This document shows, piece after piece, positions 1 to 8,152 of a stretch of 64,000 nucleotides of DNA. The stretch comes from Ostreococcus lucimarinus CCE9901 (lineage: Eukaryota > Chlorophyta > Mamiellophyceae > Mamiellales > Bathycoccaceae), in assembly GCF_000092065.1 (NCBI RefSeq), contig NC_009362.1, forward strand, positions 626,501 to 690,500. Direction: 5' to 3'. Position 1 is the stretch's first letter. Every line of letters begins with the position of its first letter. Made by a program: the position numbers and the translations under genes. The notes under the pieces are model-generated. The model saw only the letters and a list, made by a program, of their open reading frames with translations, searched no databases and had not been told where the DNA came from.

Positions 1-124
1 GTTCGAACACGGGCTGAAAATTCCCAACGCGCGGTGGCGACTCGCTGGTCGGTTGCACATGCCGACGCCGCGTGCGCCGGTTTGACTTTTGACTTTGACT
101 TTGTGATGCGACTACACGCGTTGA

Positions 125-1060
125 CTACTCTAGATTTAATCGATAGCGAGATAATAAGTGCGGGATGCTCGCGATTTCCGCGCCGTACTTTCCCGGGTTC
201 CCGTACAGCTCGAACAACGGCACCGCGAGGAGCTTTAAGTTCTTCGGCACGGCGAAGTAGCACTTCTCCGGCAAGTGCGCGACGAACATTCTGTACTCCT
301 CCTTCGGTTTCGTGATGTGCGCGGGCAAGTACGGATACATTTGCGGTTCATACGACGTGCGATACCACGTCGCGACCTGATCACCGATATCGAACTCGTA
401 CTGCTCCAACCCGTCGTCGCGTTCGGGTTGCAGCTTGTTTCGCATCTTTCGCGCCAGCCCCTCGACGTCGCCCTCGCCCGCGCGCAACCGTCCCCCCGGC
501 AGCTTAAAACTCGTCGGCGTGATCTGCAACAGCAACACGTGCGGCGTCCTGTGTTGGCTCACCATGCATATCGCCCCCACACTCCGCCGTTTCCCTTCCT
601 TTTCGTATTGCGCGCGCATTCGCAACAGTCGCTCCGCCGCCGTCGCGTCCTTCTCTCCTCGCGCCCGTTTCGTCCCAAACGTATAATTCGACAGCGAGTA
701 CACGTCCACCACCCCTCTCGACCCGACGCCGAGCGCATCCATCGCCTCGCCCTCGTCTTCCTCCCCGTCCGCCGCTTCCTCGTCCTTCGTCGCCGCCGCC
801 GCCGCCGCCGCCTCGGCGCGCGCCTCCGCCGCCTCCTTCTCCTTCTCCTCCCGCTCCGCCTCCGCGCGCTCGTGCTCGGCGACGACGTCGATGTCCTCGC
901 GAAGTTCGATCTCGATGTCGTCCGAGTCGCTCTCGTCGTCGCGCGACGCGTCGTCGTCGTCGTCGCCCGCCGACGTCGCCGACGGTGGATCGCTCGCGGG
1001 CGCATCTTCGCTCACCGGCGCCGTCGCCGGCGCCTTTCGCGCGCGTCGCGTCGCCGGCAT
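125..1060 (-). CDS. Cleavage factor Im 25 kDa subunit (CFIm25/NUDT21-like)
   Basis: Pre-mRNA 3'-end processing factor that binds UGUA elements upstream of poly(A) sites in the nucleus. The C-terminal ~200 residues carry the family landmarks: YTFGTK, PHVLLLQ, the Nudix-like segment FKLPGGRLRAGE, the PAHITKPKEE block, FAVPKNLKLLAVPLFELY and a terminal LLSRYRLNLE. The Nudix box lacks the catalytic glutamates, as in other CFIm25 proteins, so RNA binding rather than hydrolysis is expected. The N-terminal ~100 residues are an acidic, alanine/glutamate-rich extension not found in human NUDT21. I chose the ATG at 1060 (MPATRRARK); the frame stays open to further ATGs at 1156 and 1174. Divergent from the TPR gene. 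Family call firm, start uncertain. Confidence 0.9.
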   Translation of the reverse strand: MPATRRARKAPATAPVSEDAPASDPPSATSAGDDDDDASRDDESDSDDIEIELREDIDVVAEHERAEAEREEKEKEAAEARAEAAAAAAATKDEEAADGEEDEGEAMDALGVGSRGVVDVYSLSNYTFGTKRARGEKDATAAERLLRMRAQYEKEGKRRSVGAICMVSQHRTPHVLLLQITPTSFKLPGGRLRAGEGDVEGLARKMRNKLQPERDDGLEQYEFDIGDQVATWYRTSYEPQMYPYLPAHITKPKEEYRMFVAHLPEKCYFAVPKNLKLLAVPLFELYGNPGKYGAEIASIPHLLSRYRLNLE

Positions 1061-1323
1061 CGCGCGCGTTCGAACCGCCGTCGTTTCGCGCGCGCGCGCG
1101 GTCCCGCGCGCGCGCGCGGCGTCGACGTGTGACGATTTGAAGATTGAATCGTTCATTCGAATCGTAATCCGCACTCAGACGCGCGATGGCGCGCGCGACG
1201 GCGCGCGCGACGCGCGCGACGGCGTCCCGCGATGTCGCGCCGAGCGCCGAGCGCGCGCGCGCGCGATCGCGGACGCGCGGACGCGCGCGAGGACGCGAAG
1301 AGGGAATCGAAGCGGTCGTTGAA
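1061..1323. promoter_or_regulatory. Shared promoter region of CFIm25 and TPR genes
   Basis: Interval between the chosen start codons of two divergent genes. It is dominated by CG-dinucleotide runs of GCGCGC type and shows no TATA-like element. In-frame ATGs of both genes lie inside it, so its real limits are uncertain. Confidence 0.4.
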
Positions 1324-3798
1324 ATGCGCGGCACGCACGCTTCGCGACGCGTTCGCGGCGTCGCGCGACGCGCGATGCGGCGCGCGGACGACGCGGACGA
1401 CGCGGACGCGTTTCTCGCGCTCGACGCGCTCGCGTCGAGCGCTTCACGGGACGAGGATGAAGACGCGAAGGGAAAGAAGATGCGCGCGGCGACGGCGGCG
1501 AGCGCGTGGGCGTTCGAAGACGACGACGACGGCGCGTTGGATTTCGATGACGACGACGTCAGCGATGGAGAGATGTCCGTGATGTCTCTCACGGCGTGGT
1601 TGACGGTGGTTGAACGGTTGAGCACGCTCGGGGCGGTGTCGAGCGGGTTGGCGTCGGTGGCGCTGCGGGAGGCGGCGCTGGGCGCGCTCGCGGGGACGCT
1701 GCCGCTGGTGGGAGCGCTGGCGCGGAGAACGAGGGAGCGACGGGTGAGGAAACGGCGAGCGGCGCTGGCGCTGGTGAGGAGAGATGAGATGCTGGCGTTG
1801 CGAGCGAAGGCGAGCCGGAACGTGACGATACGGGAGGCGACGGCGCAGGCGGCGCCGCTGGCGGCGGCGGCGGTGCGAAGAGACGTGACGCCCGCGCTCG
1901 AGGCGCTCGCGAATCGATTATCGAGCGTGGAACGAGCGCAAGTTGAAGCGGCGAAGACGGCGGCGGCGACAGCGCGAGATAGTGGAGCGGTGGCGGGGAT
2001 GTTGGCGAGAGACTTGGCCGCCGCGCGCGTGGACGCTCGGGAGGGAATCGCGAGCGTTCGCGACGAGTTTAGATCCACGGCGCAGAGCGCCACGGGGGAG
2101 TTGAAGAAGGAGATGACGATGCTGTGGGAACTCGTGGAAAACGTGGAAAAGGACACCGCAGGATTACGCGAACCCATGGAATCGCTTGCTGGGGAGATAC
2201 GTGACGTCGTCGAGGGAGTCGTGCGAGATTCTGACGCGACGAGCGCGGCGACGGCGACGCTGTCGAGCGAACAACTCGCCGAGCTGCGCACCGCCGTCGC
2301 CGATAGCACAAGCGCCAAAGTGCGCGAAGCGGTGGAGCAGTTGTTGGGATCTATCAATGCTGTGACGGCAGAGGATACTATAGTGCAGAGTCTGGCGTCT
2401 AAGCTCGATGAAAGTCAGTGGGAGGCGATGATTGGTCGTTTAGACGCCATCGACGCGGGCGTGAACGCGTCCGACCGCGTCGTCGAGGACGACTTGGAAG
2501 ACTTGCGAGTCGAGATACGCCAAGAAATTTCGCGGGACATTCAGGGCATCGTGGACAGTGTCGCCGATCTGAAAATGGCGCTGGAGACGTCGCAGCGACG
2601 AGACGAATCGTCCTCTGGTCGAGGCGCGGGCGGCGCCGAAGCGGCGGCGGCGGTGAAGCAGTGGGCGGAGGACAAGTTGAAAGCTGCCGAGCCCTCGTCC
2701 GAGGTGGAGGAACAGATGCAATGGCAGGCGGCCATCGTGTCCGACGAGGCGGCAGAGGAAGAATTGGTGTGGGTCGGTGAAAAGTCGACGCCCACTCGAG
2801 ATTCACCCAAGAAAAAGGCGATGAATGCCAACGTATCGCGAGAGGAGGCGTTTGCCAACATGCAAGCCTTGTTGAACTCAAAACCACCGCCTCCACCGAG
2901 TGAAGACGGGGAAGTTTCTTCTTCTGCTACCATCGATCCCGACGAAGAGGTTTGGGATCCCTTCGTCGGTGCTGCAGACGCAGAAAACGTGGCCAAGTAC
3001 GAAGCAGAACTGAAGGAGAAGATAGAATCCTCGGATACGCCCAACGAAATCGCGGAGAATTCTGAAAAGGGATTGACGGCTTTGCGCGCGGGGAGAGACG
3101 TGGCGCGACGCGCTGGAAACGACGTGGATATGCTCGAAGAAGGCGATGAGCTGTTTGCGGAATCGATTCAATTTTTAGAGCTCGCAGTGAGTGGAGACTC
3201 GTCGTCGCGCGCCGTCGGGAATTTAGGAAATGCGCACCTCGCACGAGGGCGCGTCCAAGCCGTGCTCGCCGAGCTCGCTTTACGCGAAGCGGCAAGCGCG
3301 CGCGATGCGCGCGTGAATGTCGGTTTGGATGGCACGGCGGAAATGTACTTGGAACTTGCAGAGGAAAATTTGGTCCAAGCAGGTCGATATTTTCGGGCGG
3401 CAATAGTCTCAGCAGAGGCGGAATCCGAGGAGATGAAGGTTTCTCCAGACGGCGTCGCGAGCGATACGAGCGGAATCAAAGCTAAAGCCCTCACGGGATG
3501 GGGCACCGCGTTGTCGCTCAGGAGCGAGTTGGTGCTCAGTAGTGAAGGCGCGACAATGGATGCTGAATCTCTCGCCGTTGCCGCGGCGGAAAAGTTCAAA
3601 GCCGCGGCGGCGATCGATCGCGATTCGCCAAAGATTTACGTCTCTTGGGGAGACGCGTTACGCCTGAGCGCGTCTCTCGGTGAAGTGAACGATGAAGAGG
3701 AGCGTTTACAACAAGCGAAAGGGTGTTACGGTGAGGCGTTACGTTTATCGCCAGACTACGCCCTGGCGCTCGAAGCTCTGCGCGATTTCGACCTTTAG
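1324..3798 (+). CDS. TPR-repeat protein, probably plastid, with hydrophobic N-terminal segment
   Basis: Predicted 824 residues from the ATG at 1324; the same frame is open to 1186. The first ~50 residues are basic and Ala/Arg-rich, like algal transit peptides. An acidic stretch follows, then a hydrophobic alanine/leucine segment (near LGALAGTLPLVGALARR) that could anchor the protein in a membrane. The centre (about residues 190-420) is long heptad-like helix rich in Ala, Glu and Arg, likely coiled coil. The last ~230 residues hold TPR-like helical pairs ending with YGEALRLSPDYALALEAL, a canonical TPR consensus. TPR arrays mediate protein-protein contacts. The partner and process cannot be read from the sequence; plastid location is inference. 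Confidence 0.7.
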   Translation: MRGTHASRRVRGVARRAMRRADDADDADAFLALDALASSASRDEDEDAKGKKMRAATAASAWAFEDDDDGALDFDDDDVSDGEMSVMSLTAWLTVVERLSTLGAVSSGLASVALREAALGALAGTLPLVGALARRTRERRVRKRRAALALVRRDEMLALRAKASRNVTIREATAQAAPLAAAAVRRDVTPALEALANRLSSVERAQVEAAKTAAATARDSGAVAGMLARDLAAARVDAREGIASVRDEFRSTAQSATGELKKEMTMLWELVENVEKDTAGLREPMESLAGEIRDVVEGVVRDSDATSAATATLSSEQLAELRTAVADSTSAKVREAVEQLLGSINAVTAEDTIVQSLASKLDESQWEAMIGRLDAIDAGVNASDRVVEDDLEDLRVEIRQEISRDIQGIVDSVADLKMALETSQRRDESSSGRGAGGAEAAAAVKQWAEDKLKAAEPSSEVEEQMQWQAAIVSDEAAEEELVWVGEKSTPTRDSPKKKAMNANVSREEAFANMQALLNSKPPPPPSEDGEVSSSATIDPDEEVWDPFVGAADAENVAKYEAELKEKIESSDTPNEIAENSEKGLTALRAGRDVARRAGNDVDMLEEGDELFAESIQFLELAVSGDSSSRAVGNLGNAHLARGRVQAVLAELALREAASARDARVNVGLDGTAEMYLELAEENLVQAGRYFRAAIVSAEAESEEMKVSPDGVASDTSGIKAKALTGWGTALSLRSELVLSSEGATMDAESLAVAAAEKFKAAAAIDRDSPKIYVSWGDALRLSASLGEVNDEEERLQQAKGCYGEALRLSPDYALALEALRDFDL

Positions 3799-3832
3799 GG
3801 TCTGTAATTAAAACTCTGAAATTAAAGCGCTC

Positions 3833-6800
3833 TCAACCGACGATCGTCGGAACGCCCGAAAAGTGATCGGGTTTAATTACCGGCGCACCGACGAGTGGGA
3901 TGAGCATGTACGACACGAACACATCCGGCCCGTATGTGTCCCAAGCGCGAAGTTCCAAATCCGCAGCCATAAAGGTGATGGTGTTCGCGGTTCCGGCTTG
4001 ACATTCGACAGCGATGGAGCGAGTGGGGTCCTTGTCGGTGTCGATTCGAACCGTCGCAAGGCATTGATAGTCGAGCCTGTTCAAGTTGTGCTCGAGCGTC
4101 ACGTTTGAAAACGTCTTTTTGCCGATCGGGAGAGGCTTCGGAAGTTGAATCTCGCCGGCGGCGAGAATGTCATTCGTCAACGACGGGGCGTTTGGCTTGA
4201 ACGCCGCGTACACGACGCGAATGTCGTTATCGCCCCAACCATGACCGTGGCTATCCGCGCGTCCGACGCGCACTCTGAACGTCCCACCTTTCGTGCTGAG
4301 TTTGAACACGTTGCACACAAACGTATCCGGCCAGTTGTTGGGCGTGTAAGTGTTGATCAAAATGACGGGATGCGCTCCAGTCGCCAAGCCTTTTTTGCTG
4401 TACGACTGCGTCGCGGGCAGCGTCTTCATCGAACTGCCCGAGTACCATGGTAGACTATGGAGCCTGGTATTGTGGTCGCCCATACCCACTACGATTCCTT
4501 GGCCGACGAGCTCGCTCAAGGTGAAGAGATACGCAACGTTCGCGTTTTGTAGCCATGGTTGACTTTTGCTCCTGTCCCACTGAGAGTGGACGTTCAGGCT
4601 GCGAGATGCCGCCCTCCACGCGTACCACGACACTTGACGAACGTCTTGTTTGATTTCGGCGCCGTACGCCGTTGCGATGAGGGAAAACTCTCCAACTGGG
4701 GCGCCCGGGTCGCCGGGGATCGACATCGTCACCTTGCCACTCCCGGATTTCGAAAGCGGCGCGGTGTACGTGTCCTGCGCCGATTCCGGCGTCACTTTGG
4801 TGGCGGTGGCGGGAATAGGATCGCCGCACACAGTATCATCACCGCTCGCATCCGCACCACCGAGAGCTTCTCGGCCGGACGCACACGGCGTGCACACGTG
4901 CGAAGAGACGTACTCGTGTGCGCCACACAAAACGGCGTCGCACGTCGTGTCCTCGCCGGTGTAATAGTCGCCGGGGCGATTGGTGGTTCCCGGGGGGCAG
5001 GGGACGCACGCGCCGTCCACGACGTGCTGATTCGTTTGGCACGCCGCGTTCTTGTCGAGCTGACACGTCGTATCATCACCCGAGGCGTCGCCGCCCGGAG
5101 CGACGGTGAAGCCCGGATCGCACGATACGCACGCGTGATCTTGCACGCGCTGATTGGCGAGGCACTGAATAGCTTTGCACGTTGTCGGCGCGCCGCTGGC
5201 GTCGGCGCCGGAGGCGCTGGTCATCCCCGGGTCGCACGGTACACACGCGTGATTCTCGTCGACGCGTTCGTTTGTCGCGCAAAGCGTCGCCGCACACGTC
5301 GTGTCGTCGCCGTTCGCGAGAGAGCCCGGCGGCGCCGTCGTTCCCGCAGCGCACGACGCGCACGTATTTTCCGTCACGTATTGATTCGCGATGCACACGA
5401 CGGGGTCGCATGTGGTATCATCGCCGCTTGCATCGTCTTGAGCGTCGTTCGTCGTCCCAGCTTCGCACGATACGCATTCATTGCCTGAGACTTTTTGGTT
5501 GACGCCGCAAAGGATCGCTTCGCACGTGGTGTCCGCGCCGAGCATGTAGTCACCGGCTTCATTCGACTCACCCGGCTCGCACGGCACGCACGCACCGCCA
5601 GACACGCGATGGTTTTCTTCGCAGAGCACGATGTCACATGTCGTGTCTTTCCCGCTCGCGTCATCGCCCGCAGCGTTTTCCATGCCAGCGTCGCACGGCA
5701 CGCACGCGTTGTCTTGAACTCGCATGTGGACGGGACAAAGCACCGGATCGCACGTCGTATCACCACCGCTCACCGGATCGTTATTGGCGTTCACCGTCCC
5801 GGGTGGGCACGCCTCGCACGCACCACTGAGAACTTTCATGTTAACGTGGCAGTAGAGGTCATCGCACGAGGTATCGCCTCCGGTCGGGGAATCTCCAGCT
5901 TCGTGAGATGCGTCGTCGGGACACTTATGACACACGGCTGACTCCACGGCTTCATTCGTGCCGCACATTTGGACGTCGCAATCCGTGTTGCCTAAAGCGG
6001 CGTTATCGCCGGCTTCGTTCGCAGAGCCGTCAAGGCACGCGACGCACGCGTGAGATATGACGTGCTGATTCAACCCGCAAATGATGGGATCGCACTCGGT
6101 ATCGCTGCCCGAAGCGTCGTCGCCGGCGTCGTTCGTCGTTCCAAGCGGACAACCCACGCATTGGTTGCCTAAGACTCTTTGATTGACGCCGCAGAGGATT
6201 GCGGGGCAGGTTGTGTCGGCGCTCGTCGTGATATCGCCAGCGGTTCGATGCGTCCCCGGCGCACAGTCGGTGCAGACGTGATTTTTGATATGCTGATTTT
6301 CTTCGCATATACCGTAATCACACGTAGTGTCATCACCCGTTGCGTCATCACCCGCGGCGTTCTCCGAGCCAGCCGGGCAAGGCACGCACGCGTTACCAAC
6401 CACTCGCATGTGTTCGGTGCAGAGCGTCGGCGTGCACGCAGTGTTGCCACCGGCGGCGTTTGCGCCAGAGGGCGATGTTGAACCGGCCGGACACGCGACG
6501 CACAAGTGGTTCTGAACCCGTTCGTTACTTCCGCACATGATCGCTTCACAATAAGTGTTTTGCCCGGAGGCGTCGTCGCCCGCAGCGTTCTCCGTCCCAG
6601 CCGCGCAGGCGCGACAGACGTGGTACGAGACTCGTTCGTGTTCGCCACAATACGTCGGGATACACGTCGTGTCTTCCGCCGACGCGATGTCTCCCATCGG
6701 TCGAGTTGTTCCCGCTGGACAGTTTCGGCAGATGTTGTTTCTGACGTACTGGTTGGACCCACAAACGATGTCGGTGCACTCAGTGTCGTCGCCGAACGCG

Positions 6801-7963
6801 TCGTCGCCCGCGGCGTTTTCTTTGCCAGGTTCGCATGGGACGCACACGTGGTTGGAAACTTTTTGATGGATTCCACACAACGTGTGATCGCAGGAACTAT
6901 CGGCTTCCATACAGCTGTCGCCTTGATCGTTCGTCGTGCCGGGCGGGCACGCCGCGCACTCGTGATTTTTCACGAGTTCGTTCGGACCGCATCGAATGGG
7001 AGCGCACTGTGAGTCCGGGCCCGCGGGTTGCGCTCCAGCGTAGTGCGTCGAACCGGGCGGACACGGCGTACACCTGTGTCCTTGCACGAACTCGTTGATC
7101 GCGCACACCGGACATTGCGGCGGCTGGTAGTCGGCGCACGCGTTCCCGCACGACCCCCACACGAAAGTGGTCTGACGCCCGTCGTAAATACGATTGAAAA
7201 ACGTCTCGTGCCCAGGATCGGGTTCGTCGTAATACACATCGAATCGCCGCACGCAATTCCCATCGTTGGTACCGGTGCCCACCAACGCGAGAGGCGCGGG
7301 CGAGAACTTTGGACTGCAACGATCCCAGTTGGGATCGCCGCCGCCTCCTTTGCCTTCGTCGCGGCATCCCGAGTCGCTCTGCGCGAATTCAAACTGTTCA
7401 TCGTACACCAACGTTTCGTTCGCATCGTTCTTGATCGGATACAGCCAGAAGTTCATCTGCACACCCGCGCGCAATCGTACCGTACCGGTGTACGTCCCGC
7501 ACCTGAGCGGATCTTCGCGCAAGTGGTGCGCCATCCTAAACGCCATCTCGTTATCGTGATCCTTCGTCGTCACCTTCGCCCCGACTCTGTGATGCCACGT
7601 CCCTGGATTCATTCGAATCATATCGTGCGGCGAACACGCCGTCAAGAGCGTGATTTTCACATCGCGTCCCGGTCGCCCGGCGCCCTCGCGAGCCTCCGCG
7701 CTCGACGGCGCCGCGAAGCCCGCCAACCACGACGACAGCGACGTCGACGACCCGCTCGCGCCGTTGCGGGACGTCGTCAGGCCACCGATGAGCGCGCCGA
7801 CGGCGACGAGCGTCGCGCCTATCGCGAGCTTCGTCGTCCACGCCTTCGAGCGATGATTCGGCCGGATCATCGCGGGGTGTTGGGCGCCTCCTTCGACGTC
7901 GTCGGCGGCGGCGCGCGACGCGCCCGCGAGCAGTGGCGCGCGTTCGGCACCGCGCGATGCCAT
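3833..7963 (-). CDS. Giant membrane-anchored protein with 20 cysteine-rich repeats
   Basis: 1376 residues. A short basic cytoplasmic tail bears an acidic dileucine motif (ERAPLL, residues 7-12) and is followed by one transmembrane helix (about 44-65), giving a type II topology. Residues ~100-283 form a Cys-containing globular region. Residues ~284-1050 are 20 near-regular repeats of 38 residues with the pattern C-x3-(N/H)-x2-V-x4-C-x2-C-x2-G, then GDDASG and DTTC, recalling ephrin-receptor/TNFR-like cysteine-rich repeats. The C-terminal ~325 residues are beta-rich (many Trp, Tyr, Val) and unrecognised. ERxxLL motifs sort type II proteins to vacuole or lysosome, or cause endocytosis, so a vacuolar or surface location is plausible. 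Four cysteines per repeat suggest two disulphides in an oxidising compartment. Function unknown; surface coat, adhesion or grazer/virus interaction are guesses. Confidence 0.85.
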   Translation of the reverse strand: MASRGAERAPLLAGASRAAADDVEGGAQHPAMIRPNHRSKAWTTKLAIGATLVAVGALIGGLTTSRNGASGSSTSLSSWLAGFAAPSSAEAREGAGRPGRDVKITLLTACSPHDMIRMNPGTWHHRVGAKVTTKDHDNEMAFRMAHHLREDPLRCGTYTGTVRLRAGVQMNFWLYPIKNDANETLVYDEQFEFAQSDSGCRDEGKGGGGDPNWDRCSPKFSPAPLALVGTGTNDGNCVRRFDVYYDEPDPGHETFFNRIYDGRQTTFVWGSCGNACADYQPPQCPVCAINEFVQGHRCTPCPPGSTHYAGAQPAGPDSQCAPIRCGPNELVKNHECAACPPGTTNDQGDSCMEADSSCDHTLCGIHQKVSNHVCVPCEPGKENAAGDDAFGDDTECTDIVCGSNQYVRNNICRNCPAGTTRPMGDIASAEDTTCIPTYCGEHERVSYHVCRACAAGTENAAGDDASGQNTYCEAIMCGSNERVQNHLCVACPAGSTSPSGANAAGGNTACTPTLCTEHMRVVGNACVPCPAGSENAAGDDATGDDTTCDYGICEENQHIKNHVCTDCAPGTHRTAGDITTSADTTCPAILCGVNQRVLGNQCVGCPLGTTNDAGDDASGSDTECDPIICGLNQHVISHACVACLDGSANEAGDNAALGNTDCDVQMCGTNEAVESAVCHKCPDDASHEAGDSPTGGDTSCDDLYCHVNMKVLSGACEACPPGTVNANNDPVSGGDTTCDPVLCPVHMRVQDNACVPCDAGMENAAGDDASGKDTTCDIVLCEENHRVSGGACVPCEPGESNEAGDYMLGADTTCEAILCGVNQKVSGNECVSCEAGTTNDAQDDASGDDTTCDPVVCIANQYVTENTCASCAAGTTAPPGSLANGDDTTCAATLCATNERVDENHACVPCDPGMTSASGADASGAPTTCKAIQCLANQRVQDHACVSCDPGFTVAPGGDASGDDTTCQLDKNAACQTNQHVVDGACVPCPPGTTNRPGDYYTGEDTTCDAVLCGAHEYVSSHVCTPCASGREALGGADASGDDTVCGDPIPATATKVTPESAQDTYTAPLSKSGSGKVTMSIPGDPGAPVGEFSLIATAYGAEIKQDVRQVSWYAWRAASRSLNVHSQWDRSKSQPWLQNANVAYLFTLSELVGQGIVVGMGDHNTRLHSLPWYSGSSMKTLPATQSYSKKGLATGAHPVILINTYTPNNWPDTFVCNVFKLSTKGGTFRVRVGRADSHGHGWGDNDIRVVYAAFKPNAPSLTNDILAAGEIQLPKPLPIGKKTFSNVTLEHNLNRLDYQCLATVRIDTDKDPTRSIAVECQAGTANTITFMAADLELRAWDTYGPDVFVSYMLIPLVGAPVIKPDHFSGVPTIVG
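4825..7114 (-). repeat. 20 tandem 114-bp units encoding 38-residue cysteine-rich repeats
   Basis: In-frame tandem array within the large cysteine-rich gene. Almost all units are exactly 38 codons; a few differ by one to a few residues (for example the seventeenth has one extra residue and the eighteenth ends with an inserted NAA before the cysteine). Units are conserved at the four cysteines and the GDDASG/DTTC core but vary elsewhere, so the array is old and not recently homogenised. Confidence 0.9.
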
Positions 7964-8124
7964 CCTTAACTTTCTGACTTTTTTTGACGACGAGCGCGGT
8001 GTCGTCGCGCGCGCTTCGTTGTGAGGAAGGAAATTCTTTAGTGTTACACCGACAGCCTAAACCCCGTCGCGCCCGGGTGACGCTGAATTGCGACGGCGGT
8101 GCTGGTGAGAAAACGCGACTCGTT

Positions 8125-8152
8125 TGTCGATTATAATTCATCGATTATAAAA
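8125..8152. repeat. Direct repeat of TCGATTATAA, possible TATA-type element
   Basis: TCGATTATAA occurs at 8127-8136 and again at 8141-8150, a spacing of 14 bp. It lies at the 3' end of the GH31 gene, overlapping its stop, and about 165 nt upstream of the cysteine-repeat gene. On the minus strand it reads TTATAATCGA twice. It could be a TATA-like element for that gene or part of the GH31 3' end signal; the sequence does not decide. Confidence 0.35.

Noticed and set aside
1-30. GTTCGAAC at the left edge resembling a tRNA T-loop
   Set aside because: The flanking bases cannot form a T stem (a G-A mismatch closes the loop), no acceptor stem is readable, and the 5' half would lie outside the window.
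504-2357. 617-residue open frame on the minus strand
   Set aside because: It lies antisense to the CFIm25 and TPR genes in another frame and its sequence is the low-complexity shadow of GC-rich codons.
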